64,000 nt of DNA from UBA2387 sp019454665 (GTDB lineage Bacteria > Armatimonadota > Fimbriimonadia > Fimbriimonadales > Fimbriimonadaceae), in contig BTVX01000012.1 in assembly GCA_045862995.1 (NCBI GenBank), positions 1 through 64,000 on the forward strand. The letters run 5' to 3'. A program made the position numbers and the translations under genes. Numbering within the stretch: position 1 is the stretch's first letter; every line of letters begins with the position of its first letter. A model generated the notes under the pieces. The model was not told the origin of the DNA. It did no database searches and was given only the letters and a program-made list of their open reading frames with translations. Below, piece after piece: positions 1 to 7,245 of the stretch.

Positions 1-95
1 CTTCAGGCACCGCCGAGCCACGCCGAGACCGGTTGACTCAGGAAGACCTCCAAAGACAACCCGTCGGAGCCCAGCGCCAGGGGTCAGGCCGACCA

Positions 96-139
96 TTTAC
101 TCAATTCGCTGAGCAAAACTACTCAATGCGTTGAGTAAA
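96..139. promoter_or_regulatory. Tandem operator-like dyads
   Basis: Two 16-bp dyads lie side by side: ACTCAATTCGCTGAGC at 99-114 (imperfect) and ACTCAATGCGTTGAGT at 121-136 (perfect 6-bp arms). Their starts are 22 bp apart, about two helical turns, so two dimers would bind the same DNA face. The outer TTTACTCAA (96-104) and TTGAGTAAA (131-139) are also exact inverted copies. The AT-rich pair stands out from the GC-rich surroundings and ends about 50 bp before the next start codon. No regulator gene is visible here. The rest of positions 1-190 shows nothing coding. Confidence 0.5.
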
Positions 140-179
140 TCGTAGACGGCTGGCTCAGGGCCAGAATCCCTCGGAACGC

Positions 180-185
180 TATACT
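180..185 (+). promoter_or_regulatory. -10 box TATACT abutting a start codon
   Basis: TATACT ends 5 bp before the ATG at 191, so transcription would begin at about the start codon and give a leaderless mRNA. No clear -35 and no Shine-Dalgarno sequence are visible. The same geometry recurs at several genes in this window. Confidence 0.45.
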
Positions 186-190
186 TTCCC

Positions 191-2389
191 ATGCCCAACC
201 GCTTGGCGAACGAGACCTCGCCTTACCTGCTCGAACACAAGGACAACCCCGTGGACTGGTTCCCGTGGGGGCAGGAGGCGTTCACGCGCGCCATGCTCGA
301 AGACAAGCCCGTCTTCCTTTCGGTCGGCTACGCCTCGTGCCATTGGTGCCACGTCATGGAGCACGAGTCGTTCGCCGACGAGGAAGTCGCCGCCATCCTC
401 AACGAGCACTTCGTCTGCGTCAAAGTGGACCGCGAGGAGCGCCCCGATATCGACGACGCCTACATGACCGCCGTCCACCTGATGTCCGGTCGGGGCGGGT
501 GGCCGATGACTCTGATTCTGACCCCCCAGAAGAAGCCGTTCGTCGCCGGGACGTACTTCCCCAAGCAAGACCGAGGGCAGGTCCCCGGCCTGATGACGCT
601 CGCCCGAGGAGTCGCTCAGGCGTGGCAGGTGCAACGCGAGGAGATCGAACGCTCGGCTCAGGAGATTGACGGTGCGCTGCGCCAAGCCATGGCCCGAACG
701 TTGCCGCCCGAGACCGAGGCCCAACTCGACACGCGCCTCATCGAAGCTGCCGTCGGCGCGTTCGCTTCCGAGTACGACCAGGAGCACCATGGTTTCGGCA
801 GTGCCCCCAAGTTCCCGCCGCACACGGCCATCGAACTTCTCACGAACGTCGCCTTGATGGACGACTTGGGCAGCGAGCCTCGCCAGATCGCGATGGGCAT
901 GTCCGTGCTGACTCTGGCCGCGATGTGCCTCGGAGGCATCCACGACCACGTGGGCGGCGGCTTCCACCGCTACGCCACGGACGCGAACTGGCACCTGCCT
1001 CACTTCGAGAAGATGCTGAGCGACAACGCGCTCATGTTGACGAACCTCGCGACAGCCGCCGAACTCCTGCGGGGCAACGACGATCACCTGTCCAGCCTTT
1101 TCCGTCGCGCCGCCGACGGCATCGTGCATTGGATGGAGACCGAGATGGTGTCCCCCGAAGGCTTGTTCTACTCGGCGCTGGATGCCGACAGCGAGGGCCA
1201 CGAGGGCGCGTACTACGTGTGGACCGAGGCCGAGATCAAGGGAGCCCTACTGGATCGCTGGGAGCCGTTTGCCCGGGCGTATGGCGTCGAGGCGGGCGGC
1301 AACTTCCTCGACGAAGCCACGCGTCAGCGGACCGGCGCCAACGTGCTGCATCTGGTCGAGGACGACGGAGGCGCGTTCGCATCGGACCTTCAACGGCTGC
1401 GAACCTCCCGGGAACGGCGTCCTCGCCCGGCACTCGACGACAAAGTGCTGGTCGGCTTGAACGGCCTGGCGATCCGGGGCTTGCTTCGCGCGGGTCGGCC
1501 GGACCTGGCCACGCGTTGCGCCGAGGCGCTGCTGGAGATCGTCCGCGTCTACGAGGAAGTTCCCAGGCAATTCGCCCAGGGCAAAGCGTCGGGCCACGGC
1601 TACCTCGAAGACTATGCGGCACTCGCGTTGGCCATGTTCGAGTTGGGCTTCTTCACCGAAGACCTTCGCTACATTGACCTCGGCACCTACTTCACCGACC
1701 AGATGATCGCCCGATTCTACGACGAGGGGGCCGGCGGGTTCTATTCGACCAGCCCCAAGCATGAAGTCCTCTTCGGCCGCATGAAGCCCGTGTTCGACCA
1801 GCCCGTTCCGAGCGGCAACGCGCTTGCCCTGCATTGTCTGGTGTACGCGCGCAAGGCCGAGTTGGTGGACCAGACGGCAACGGCCCTGCTTCCTTGGGTG
1901 CTGCGCGCGCCGACTTCGTGTGCCGGGCTGTTGTCGGCGATGTCCATGCTTTGCGGGGCGACGGAGGAGACCGACCTCGAAGAGGCCGCCTCGGAGCCTG
2001 CCGACACCGTCCCAGACATTCCCGCGTTGCGAATCGCCGAAGTCACGGGCCGACTGGAGTCCCGCGAACTGGTGGCAGGGGCCGATGGTTGGGCTCACGG
2101 AGCGGTCGAACTCGACATCCCGGACGGGCTGCACCTGTACGCGAACCCTGCGCCCGATCGCTGGTCCACGGCCACCAAGTTGACGATCGTGCCCGTACGC
2201 TCGCGCGTCGAATACCCCGAGTCAAGCGATGGCATGTATCGGGGCGCGCTCAGGATCCCGTATTCCGTTTGCCTGGAGCCGGGGGAATCGGGCGCGGACT
2301 ACGAGGTCGAGATCACCTTCCAAGAGTGCACCGATTCGGAGTGTCGCGAGGCACGGACTCTGCGGTTCGCAGGCCTGGTCGTCCGCTGA
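191..2389 (+). CDS. YyaL/DUF255-type thioredoxin-fold protein with C-terminal DsbD-like domain
   Basis: The 732-residue protein starts with the hallmark of the DUF255/YyaL (SPATA20-like) family: NETSPYLLEHKDNPVDW at residues 7-23 and a C50-H-W-C53 redox motif. An (alpha/alpha)6-barrel-like region follows, with family stretches such as GGGFHRYATD and LPHFEKML. The last 100 or so residues are unusual: GLHLYANPAPDRW and ECTDSEC resemble the N-terminal (alpha) domain of DsbD, with a paired-cysteine signature. The exact reaction of the family is unknown; a thiol or sugar-related role is usually assumed. The ATG is preceded by a -10 box rather than a ribosome binding site. The family call is secure, the C-terminal domain call is inference. 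Confidence 0.9.
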   Translation: MPNRLANETSPYLLEHKDNPVDWFPWGQEAFTRAMLEDKPVFLSVGYASCHWCHVMEHESFADEEVAAILNEHFVCVKVDREERPDIDDAYMTAVHLMSGRGGWPMTLILTPQKKPFVAGTYFPKQDRGQVPGLMTLARGVAQAWQVQREEIERSAQEIDGALRQAMARTLPPETEAQLDTRLIEAAVGAFASEYDQEHHGFGSAPKFPPHTAIELLTNVALMDDLGSEPRQIAMGMSVLTLAAMCLGGIHDHVGGGFHRYATDANWHLPHFEKMLSDNALMLTNLATAAELLRGNDDHLSSLFRRAADGIVHWMETEMVSPEGLFYSALDADSEGHEGAYYVWTEAEIKGALLDRWEPFARAYGVEAGGNFLDEATRQRTGANVLHLVEDDGGAFASDLQRLRTSRERRPRPALDDKVLVGLNGLAIRGLLRAGRPDLATRCAEALLEIVRVYEEVPRQFAQGKASGHGYLEDYAALALAMFELGFFTEDLRYIDLGTYFTDQMIARFYDEGAGGFYSTSPKHEVLFGRMKPVFDQPVPSGNALALHCLVYARKAELVDQTATALLPWVLRAPTSCAGLLSAMSMLCGATEETDLEEAASEPADTVPDIPALRIAEVTGRLESRELVAGADGWAHGAVELDIPDGLHLYANPAPDRWSTATKLTIVPVRSRVEYPESSDGMYRGALRIPYSVCLEPGESGADYEVEITFQECTDSECREARTLRFAGLVVR

Positions 2390-2440
2390 GGACTCTTTCG
2401 CTTGGGCTGGGGTCGCTCCAGCCGCATCGGCCAACCCCTC

Positions 2441-3724
2441 TTAGCCACCCACTTCGCCAGCAACCCGCTCCGCGCTCTCCAAAGCACCCTCGATGAACCC
2501 CCGCCACTGGGCGGTCCATTCGCCGGCGAAGTGCAACGGACCGAGGTGGGAGGCAGGCAGGTCGCCGTGGGCCATGGCATAGCCCAGACGGGGGAAGGAA
2601 AAGCCGCACGCGATGTGCGGGTCGCGGACCCAGTTCGACGCCCACCCGCGCACGAACCGCTCTCTCGCGCTCGGGAAGATGCTCGCCAAGCGGTCGAGGC
2701 CCCAAGCGACGGTGTCGGCTTCGGGCACTTCGGTGCACGCCACGCCGCAGATGTAGGCACTCAACACGGGCGTCTCGCTCAGCGACGCATCCCAAATCTG
2801 CTGCAACGGCCCGCGATCAAGGACGCTCCCGGTCTCGCCTTCCTCCAGCCAGAACTTGCGGTCGAACTCCCACGAGATCTTCATCGCCAGTCCCGAGCCC
2901 AACGCGAAGCGGGCTCGCGTCCGCTGGATGGGCTCGAGTTTGGGGTCTATGGCGATTCGGGACGCGGCCAACGGAGGCAGGGCCAAGACGACACGGTCGT
3001 AAGCGGTCGCCTCGCGGGCCGCACCCGACACCAGCAGTTCCGCACCGGCGCCGGACTTGCGGATGCCCAGCACCCACGACCCGAACCGTGGTTCGACGCC
3101 GCTGGCTTCGAGCATGCGCTGGCAGAAGTCGGTGGTGCCTCGGGCGAATCGGCCGGCGCTCATGGCGCCTTCCTCGCGATCCAGATAGAGCTGATAGCCC
3201 TTGAGCCAACCCAGCAGGCTGATGGCGCGCGTGTCCATCCCCTCGTCCGAGCGCAGAATCGCTTCGAGCACCCAACGGGCGCGGGGGGTCGAGGCGCATT
3301 TGTCCAGCCATTGGGCGAGCGAAGTGCCGTCCAGCCGCTTGGCTTCCGACGAGCCGCCCTTTTTAGGCAGGTGGGCGCACGCCTCGGACGAGCGGCGTTC
3401 GAACTCGGCGACCGCTTCGGCGGCATCGGGCCAGAGCGCCTCCTCGCGGCAGGTCTCCTTGCCGAACCGAACCAGCCCAGGCGGGCGGGGCTTGCCGTCG
3501 AGAGGGCAACCCAGTTCCTCGGCAAGCGCATGGGTGCGTCGGTGGTCGGCGTCAATCCACTCGCCCCCGGCCTCGAACAGCGGCTTGCCGTCCTCGGTGA
3601 TCGTTCGCAGGCGGCCGCCGATGCGGTCCGAGGCCTCGAACGCGTCAACGGTGGCCCCCTTTTCTTTGAGCAGCATGGCGGTGCGCAGCCCGGCAGGCCC
3701 CAGACCGACGACGGCGATTCTCAC
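2441..3724 (-). CDS. FAD-dependent amine oxidase / protoporphyrinogen-oxidase-like protein
   Basis: A 427-residue flavoprotein. It opens with a Rossmann dinucleotide-binding motif (VVGLGPAGLRTAMLL) followed by the ADP-ribose-binding acidic residue and GGRLRT, the pattern of the amine oxidase/phytoene desaturase superfamily. The C-terminus holds the second FAD-contacting segment (LHFAGEWTAQWRGFIEGALESA), where GE-x(4)-G-FIEGA is typical of these enzymes. The start is GTG at 3724, overlapping the upstream TGA as GTGA; longer in-frame extensions run through the upstream gene and are not used. It is the last gene of a three-gene reverse operon. The substrate cannot be read from the sequence. Confidence 0.85.
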   Translation of the reverse strand: MRIAVVGLGPAGLRTAMLLKEKGATVDAFEASDRIGGRLRTITEDGKPLFEAGGEWIDADHRRTHALAEELGCPLDGKPRPPGLVRFGKETCREEALWPDAAEAVAEFERRSSEACAHLPKKGGSSEAKRLDGTSLAQWLDKCASTPRARWVLEAILRSDEGMDTRAISLLGWLKGYQLYLDREEGAMSAGRFARGTTDFCQRMLEASGVEPRFGSWVLGIRKSGAGAELLVSGAAREATAYDRVVLALPPLAASRIAIDPKLEPIQRTRARFALGSGLAMKISWEFDRKFWLEEGETGSVLDRGPLQQIWDASLSETPVLSAYICGVACTEVPEADTVAWGLDRLASIFPSARERFVRGWASNWVRDPHIACGFSFPRLGYAMAHGDLPASHLGPLHFAGEWTAQWRGFIEGALESAERVAGEVGG

Positions 3725-3990
3725 GCCTTGGGCTCCCTCGGCCCGTACCCCGAGCGAGAAACGAAGTCGGCGACGAACAGCGCGGCCAGAACCACGCCGA
3801 TGGCGATCTGAACACTGCGATCGAGCTCGAGGCGGATGGCGTACAGAAGCGCACCCATGACGGCAAACGAGGCCGCCTGGATGTAGGCCGACGTTCCGCG
3901 TTGGCGGTAGCGGGCCAGCGACACCACGATCATGAACGCACAAACGCCCATGCCCCAAGCAAGCGCATTTCTGAATTCGGCCTCGGTCAT
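3721..3990 (-). CDS. Small membrane protein, unknown function
   Basis: An 89-residue protein with two or three hydrophobic stretches (residues ~9-21, 31-42 and 49-63) separated by basic residues, so a small inner-membrane protein. The ATG overlaps the stop of the upstream gene as ATGA and its own stop overlaps the next gene as GTGA, so the three genes are probably translated together. No family recognised. Confidence 0.65.
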   Translation of the reverse strand: MTEAEFRNALAWGMGVCAFMIVVSLARYRQRGTSAYIQAASFAVMGALLYAIRLELDRSVQIAIGVVLAALFVADFVSRSGYGPREPKA

Positions 3991-4616
3991 GCGCGGGCCA
4001 CCTCCCTCGCCACGTTTCGGACGTCTTCGGGCGAAGAGACAGCGACCAACGCCCGAGCCCCTCGCCTGAGCCAAGAACCGGGATCCGCCCCGTCCATCAC
4101 CACAAGACGCTCGGTGCTTTCGAAGTGCGAGACGTCCTCGGGGCGCACCAAGGCAAACTCAAGGTCGCTGTGGTTGCTCAGCAACGTGGCCGCTTGGTCG
4201 GGGTTCGGCCCCGTGAGCGCCAGCGAGCCGACAAGGCCTTCGGCTTGAGCGGCACGCGCCCCGGCCAGGGCCCCCAAGACCGCTTGCTCGGGCAGCGGAC
4301 GCGAGATCGGCAGGCACAACACATCGAGATGTTCCCGCCCGACGGAGGACAGCACCTGGATGAGATGCGCGTGCAGGAGGTCGGCGGCGTGGTCGCGGCT
4401 CGTCGCGCCGAGCACTTCGACGCCTCCACCCGCGATGAGGACGGCATCGCATCCGCGCATCGCCCCTCCCCAGAGGGCAGGTTGGCTCGAAACGTCCAAT
4501 GGATGGCCCGATGCCAGCGCCTCGCCGACCAATGCGCCCAGCCAACCCTCGTCGGGGTTTGCAGGGGGAACCAGGCGCAACCAAAGCCGCGCCGCGGAAG
4601 AGGCCTTCGAGGGCAC
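3987..4616 (-). CDS. Divergent aldo/keto-reductase-like protein
   Basis: A 209-residue protein beginning with GTG at 4616. The middle (REHLDVLCLPISRP, then LAGARAAQAEGLVGSLALTG) follows the order of the aldo/keto reductase barrel: a 'yiDl..lH' strand, then an 'l..L...Gkir.iGvSN' strand. The usual His after the Asp strand is absent and the protein is about 100 residues shorter than standard AKRs, so activity is doubtful. It heads the reverse operon and is divergent from the HIT gene. A diverged or non-catalytic AKR fold is the best guess; it could be another TIM-barrel fragment. Confidence 0.5.
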   Translation of the reverse strand: MPSKASSAARLWLRLVPPANPDEGWLGALVGEALASGHPLDVSSQPALWGGAMRGCDAVLIAGGGVEVLGATSRDHAADLLHAHLIQVLSSVGREHLDVLCLPISRPLPEQAVLGALAGARAAQAEGLVGSLALTGPNPDQAATLLSNHSDLEFALVRPEDVSHFESTERLVVMDGADPGSWLRRGARALVAVSSPEDVRNVAREVARA

Positions 4617-4650
4617 GACGCGGAGGTTACCCGCGCCTTGGCCGGGGTGC

Positions 4651-4656
4651 TATAAC
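4651..4656 (+). promoter_or_regulatory. -10 box TATAAC abutting HIT gene start
   Basis: TATAAC ends 6 bp before the ATG at 4663, again giving a leaderless transcript. No convincing -35 or ribosome binding site is visible. Confidence 0.4.
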
Positions 4657-4662
4657 AGACCC

Positions 4663-5160
4663 ATGAGCGAGCGCCTTTGGGCTCCCTGGCGGCTGACCTA
4701 TATCGAGAAGAAGGACGGCCCGGACGGCTGCTTTCTGGTCGAACTGCCCAAGCAGCAGAACGACCGGGACAATCTGATTCTCCATCGGGGCCGGACGGCG
4801 TTCGTCATCATGAACGCGTTCCCCTACACCAACGGACATCTGCTGGTGGCCCCGTATCGCCACGTCGGCGACATCGCCGATCTCGACGACGACGAACTCC
4901 TGGAGATCAACCAACTCGTGGCTCGGGCTTGCGGCTGGATTCGGCGCGCTTATGGACCCGATGGCTTCAACATCGGCGTGAACCTTGGGTCGGCGGCGGG
5001 TGCCGGCGTGCCGACCCACATCCACTGGCACGTGGTGCCCCGGTGGTTGGGCGACACGAACTTCATGACCGTGGTCGGAGAAGTCCGCGTGATGCCGCAA
5101 AGCCTGACCGAGAGCTACGACCGTCTCCGCGCGGCGATGGAAGCCGAGGCCCGGTCGTGA
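4663..5160 (+). CDS. HIT-family nucleotide hydrolase/phosphorylase
   Basis: A 165-residue histidine-triad protein. The catalytic motif is H119-I-H121-W-H123-V-V, the H-x-H-x-H-xx signature that forms a nucleotidyl-histidine intermediate. The conserved N-terminal element FVIMNAFPYTNGHLLVAPYRH matches the branch annotated as Ap4A phosphorylase/AMP hydrolase. A cytosolic enzyme of dinucleoside polyphosphate or AMP-conjugate breakdown is likely. Its TGA overlaps the GTG of the glycosylase gene, so the pair is co-transcribed. Confidence 0.9.
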   Translation: MSERLWAPWRLTYIEKKDGPDGCFLVELPKQQNDRDNLILHRGRTAFVIMNAFPYTNGHLLVAPYRHVGDIADLDDDELLEINQLVARACGWIRRAYGPDGFNIGVNLGSAAGAGVPTHIHWHVVPRWLGDTNFMTVVGEVRVMPQSLTESYDRLRAAMEAEARS

Positions 5161-5801
5161 CGCTCGACGAACTTCGGGGGCAAGCCCTTCAATGCCGGGA
5201 TTGCGCTCTTTCCGAGCGGCGGCGCAACGTGGTTTTCGGCGAGGGCAACGCGGCGGCGCCGTTGGTGCTGGTGGGCGAAGGGCCGGGCGAGCAGGAAGAC
5301 CAGACGGGCCGCCCGTTCGTCGGGCGCGCGGGGCAGTTGCTGGATCGGGCGCTGCTGGACAACGGCCTGACCCGCGAGCACGTCTACATCTGCAACACGG
5401 TGAAGTGCCGCGCGGCGGATTGGTCCACGGGGCGGCCCCGCAACCGCGCCCCCGAGGAGTCGGAGGTTACGGCGTGCCGCCGGTGGCTGATGCCTCAGCT
5501 GGCGATCATCGCGCCGCAGGTGGTGTTGTGCGTCGGCGCGCCAAGCGCCAAGAACCTGATCCGGAAGGATTTCCGCATCACCCAAGAGCGGGGCAAGCTG
5601 TTCAAGTCGGAGCTCGCCCGCGCGATCCTGGCCACGCTCCATCCCGCGTACATTCTGCGCCAGCAGTCGGCGGAGAACGATGGCGGCTACAGCCTGTTGG
5701 TGGCCGACATCGCAAAGGCGTGGACGACGGCCCTCCGCCTGGCCGAACGGACGACGGCCGGGTCCGCCTCGGTCGCGTCCCAACTCGAGCTGGAGATCTA
5801 A
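5157..5801 (+). CDS. Family-4 (Fe-S) uracil-DNA glycosylase
   Basis: A 214-residue family-4 UDG that removes uracil from DNA in base-excision repair. Visible landmarks are C13-x2-C16 near the N-terminus and two further Cys (VKC and ACRRW) that would bind a [4Fe-4S] cluster, motif 1 GEGPGEQEDQTGRPFVGRAG, and motif 2 LHPAYILR with the catalytic-loop His. The GTG start at 5157 overlaps the preceding TGA (GTGA). The gene resembles the T. maritima/archaeal type rather than E. coli Ung. Confidence 0.92.
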   Translation: MTLDELRGQALQCRDCALSERRRNVVFGEGNAAAPLVLVGEGPGEQEDQTGRPFVGRAGQLLDRALLDNGLTREHVYICNTVKCRAADWSTGRPRNRAPEESEVTACRRWLMPQLAIIAPQVVLCVGAPSAKNLIRKDFRITQERGKLFKSELARAILATLHPAYILRQQSAENDGGYSLLVADIAKAWTTALRLAERTTAGSASVASQLELEI

Positions 5802-5940
5802 CCGACCGCCTTCCCCGCCGTCGCCGGGGTCTACGGGTCGCGCTGGGCGGCTCCGAGGGTTTTTTCGTGTGGCACAGCCCGCCACGAATCTGTAGAATAG
5901 ATGAACGCCCAGCGTTGGGCGGATGGAGGCAGACTTTCCT

Positions 5941-6489
5941 ATGCGGACTTTCGCACGTTTCTCGGCGTGGGCCACGGCCCTGACCGGCGTTGGCAACGCC
6001 CACGCTTCGGCAGCGGGCGCGGCGGCCCCGGACAACACGCTCATTTTCGTTCTGGGTGGCCTTCTCGTGGTGGCCATCGTGGTCATCGTGGCGATGGTGG
6101 TCAAGAACCAAGGCGGCGGAGGGACGGCCCCGACGGCTCAGGCGCGTTCGCGCGTGGTCGAGGACGAAGGCACTCAGGTTCGCATTGCGGGCCACCGGCT
6201 CATCCGAATGCATGGCGGCGTCAAGGTGGGTGCGGAGATTCCTGTGGGCAACCTGCTGACCATCGGCCGCGACAAGGGCATGGGCCTCAGCCTCAGCGAT
6301 TCCGAAATGTCCAGCCATCACGCCGAGGTCGGTGTCTCCAGCGGATCGGCCTACGTGCTCGACAAAGGCAGCACGAACGGCACGTTTGTCAACGATGAAC
6401 GCGTCGAGCCCGATATTCCGCGAACCTTGAAGGATGGAGACGTGATCAAACTGGGTAGCACCACGCTTCAGTACAAGTCGGGTGCGTGA
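5941..6489 (+). CDS. Membrane-anchored FHA-domain protein
   Basis: A 182-residue protein: N-terminal signal-like segment, one transmembrane helix (about residues 34-54), a short low-complexity linker, then a cytosolic FHA domain (about 85-180) with the phosphothreonine-binding pattern IGRDKG, SSHHAEV and STNGTFVN. FHA domains bind phospho-Thr peptides, so it probably recruits a partner phosphorylated by the kinase two genes downstream. ATG 5941 was chosen over an ATG 18 bp upstream because GGAGG lies at 5925-5929. A TAGAAT -10 candidate sits at 5893-5898. Its TGA overlaps the next start as GTGA. Confidence 0.85.
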   Translation: MRTFARFSAWATALTGVGNAHASAAGAAAPDNTLIFVLGGLLVVAIVVIVAMVVKNQGGGGTAPTAQARSRVVEDEGTQVRIAGHRLIRMHGGVKVGAEIPVGNLLTIGRDKGMGLSLSDSEMSSHHAEVGVSSGSAYVLDKGSTNGTFVNDERVEPDIPRTLKDGDVIKLGSTTLQYKSGA

Positions 6490-7231
6490 CCCTCATGTTC
6501 GACATCGCAGGTCAGACCCACGTCGGGCTGGTGCGCAAAGAAAATCAGGACGGGTTCCTGGCCGTTCGGCTTGCCGCTGGCGATCGCCAGTACGCCTGCT
6601 TGGTCGTTGCCGACGGCATGGGCGGCCACTTGGATGGCCGATTGGCCAGCGAAACGGCCATCAAGACGGTCAAGTCGCACCTTAACGCCCCGACGATCGC
6701 GACCCCGACCACCCCGAACGGTGGCTGGAGGAGGTCGTCCAGGAGGCGCACCGCGAGGTGGGCAAACTGGGCAACGGCCAGATCGTGGGCACCACCCTGA
6801 CGATTGCGATCGTCGGCGAGAAGTCGTGTACGGTCGGCCACGTCGGCGATTCGCGCGCCTATCGCTGGCACAAGGGCCGACTCGAGGCCGAGACGGTGGA
6901 TCACACGTGGGAGGAGTACGCCAAGAGACACGGGATCGAAAACGCCCACGGAGACCACTTGCGGCAGGCGATCGGTGTGGGCGCATCGGTGGAGGTGGAA
7001 ACGTCCACGTTCCCGGTCGAGTCGGGCGATGCGTTGCTCGTGTGTTCGGACGGCTTGCACAAGTTCGTGGCGCACTCCCTGGTGACGGCGGCCATCGGCA
7101 AGGCCAAAGACGCGCGGGACGCCTGCGACCGATTGGTCGCGCACAGCCTTCGATCCGGCGGACGCGACAATGTCGGCGTGGCCCTGGCCTACATCGGCCA
7201 TCGTGAACGAAAAGGCTGCCGCTTCTTCTAG
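6486..7231 (+). pseudogene. PP2C-family Ser/Thr phosphatase, single-base frameshift
   Basis: Read through one frameshift, this is a full PP2C phosphatase of about 248 residues. Frame one gives RKENQDGF and VVADGMGGH (metal-binding Asp); after about residue 67 the frame changes by -1 and continues with VGHVGDSRAY, CSDGLHKF and GGRDNVGV, the other metal-site motifs. The break maps to the C run at 6688-6691; one extra C would restore a smooth reading (HPERWLEEVVQEAHREVGK follows). It starts at GTG 6486 overlapping the FHA stop, with an alternative ATG at 6495. It would reverse the adjacent kinase. An assembly or sequencing indel is more likely than true decay because all motifs are intact. Confidence 0.8.
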
Positions 7232-7245
7232 ACTCTAGGACCGAG

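Noticed and set aside
6680..6700. Programmed -1 ribosomal frameshift in the PP2C gene
   Set aside because: There is no A-AAA-AAG-type slippery heptamer, no clear downstream stimulator, and the short product would lack most catalytic motifs; an indel fits better.
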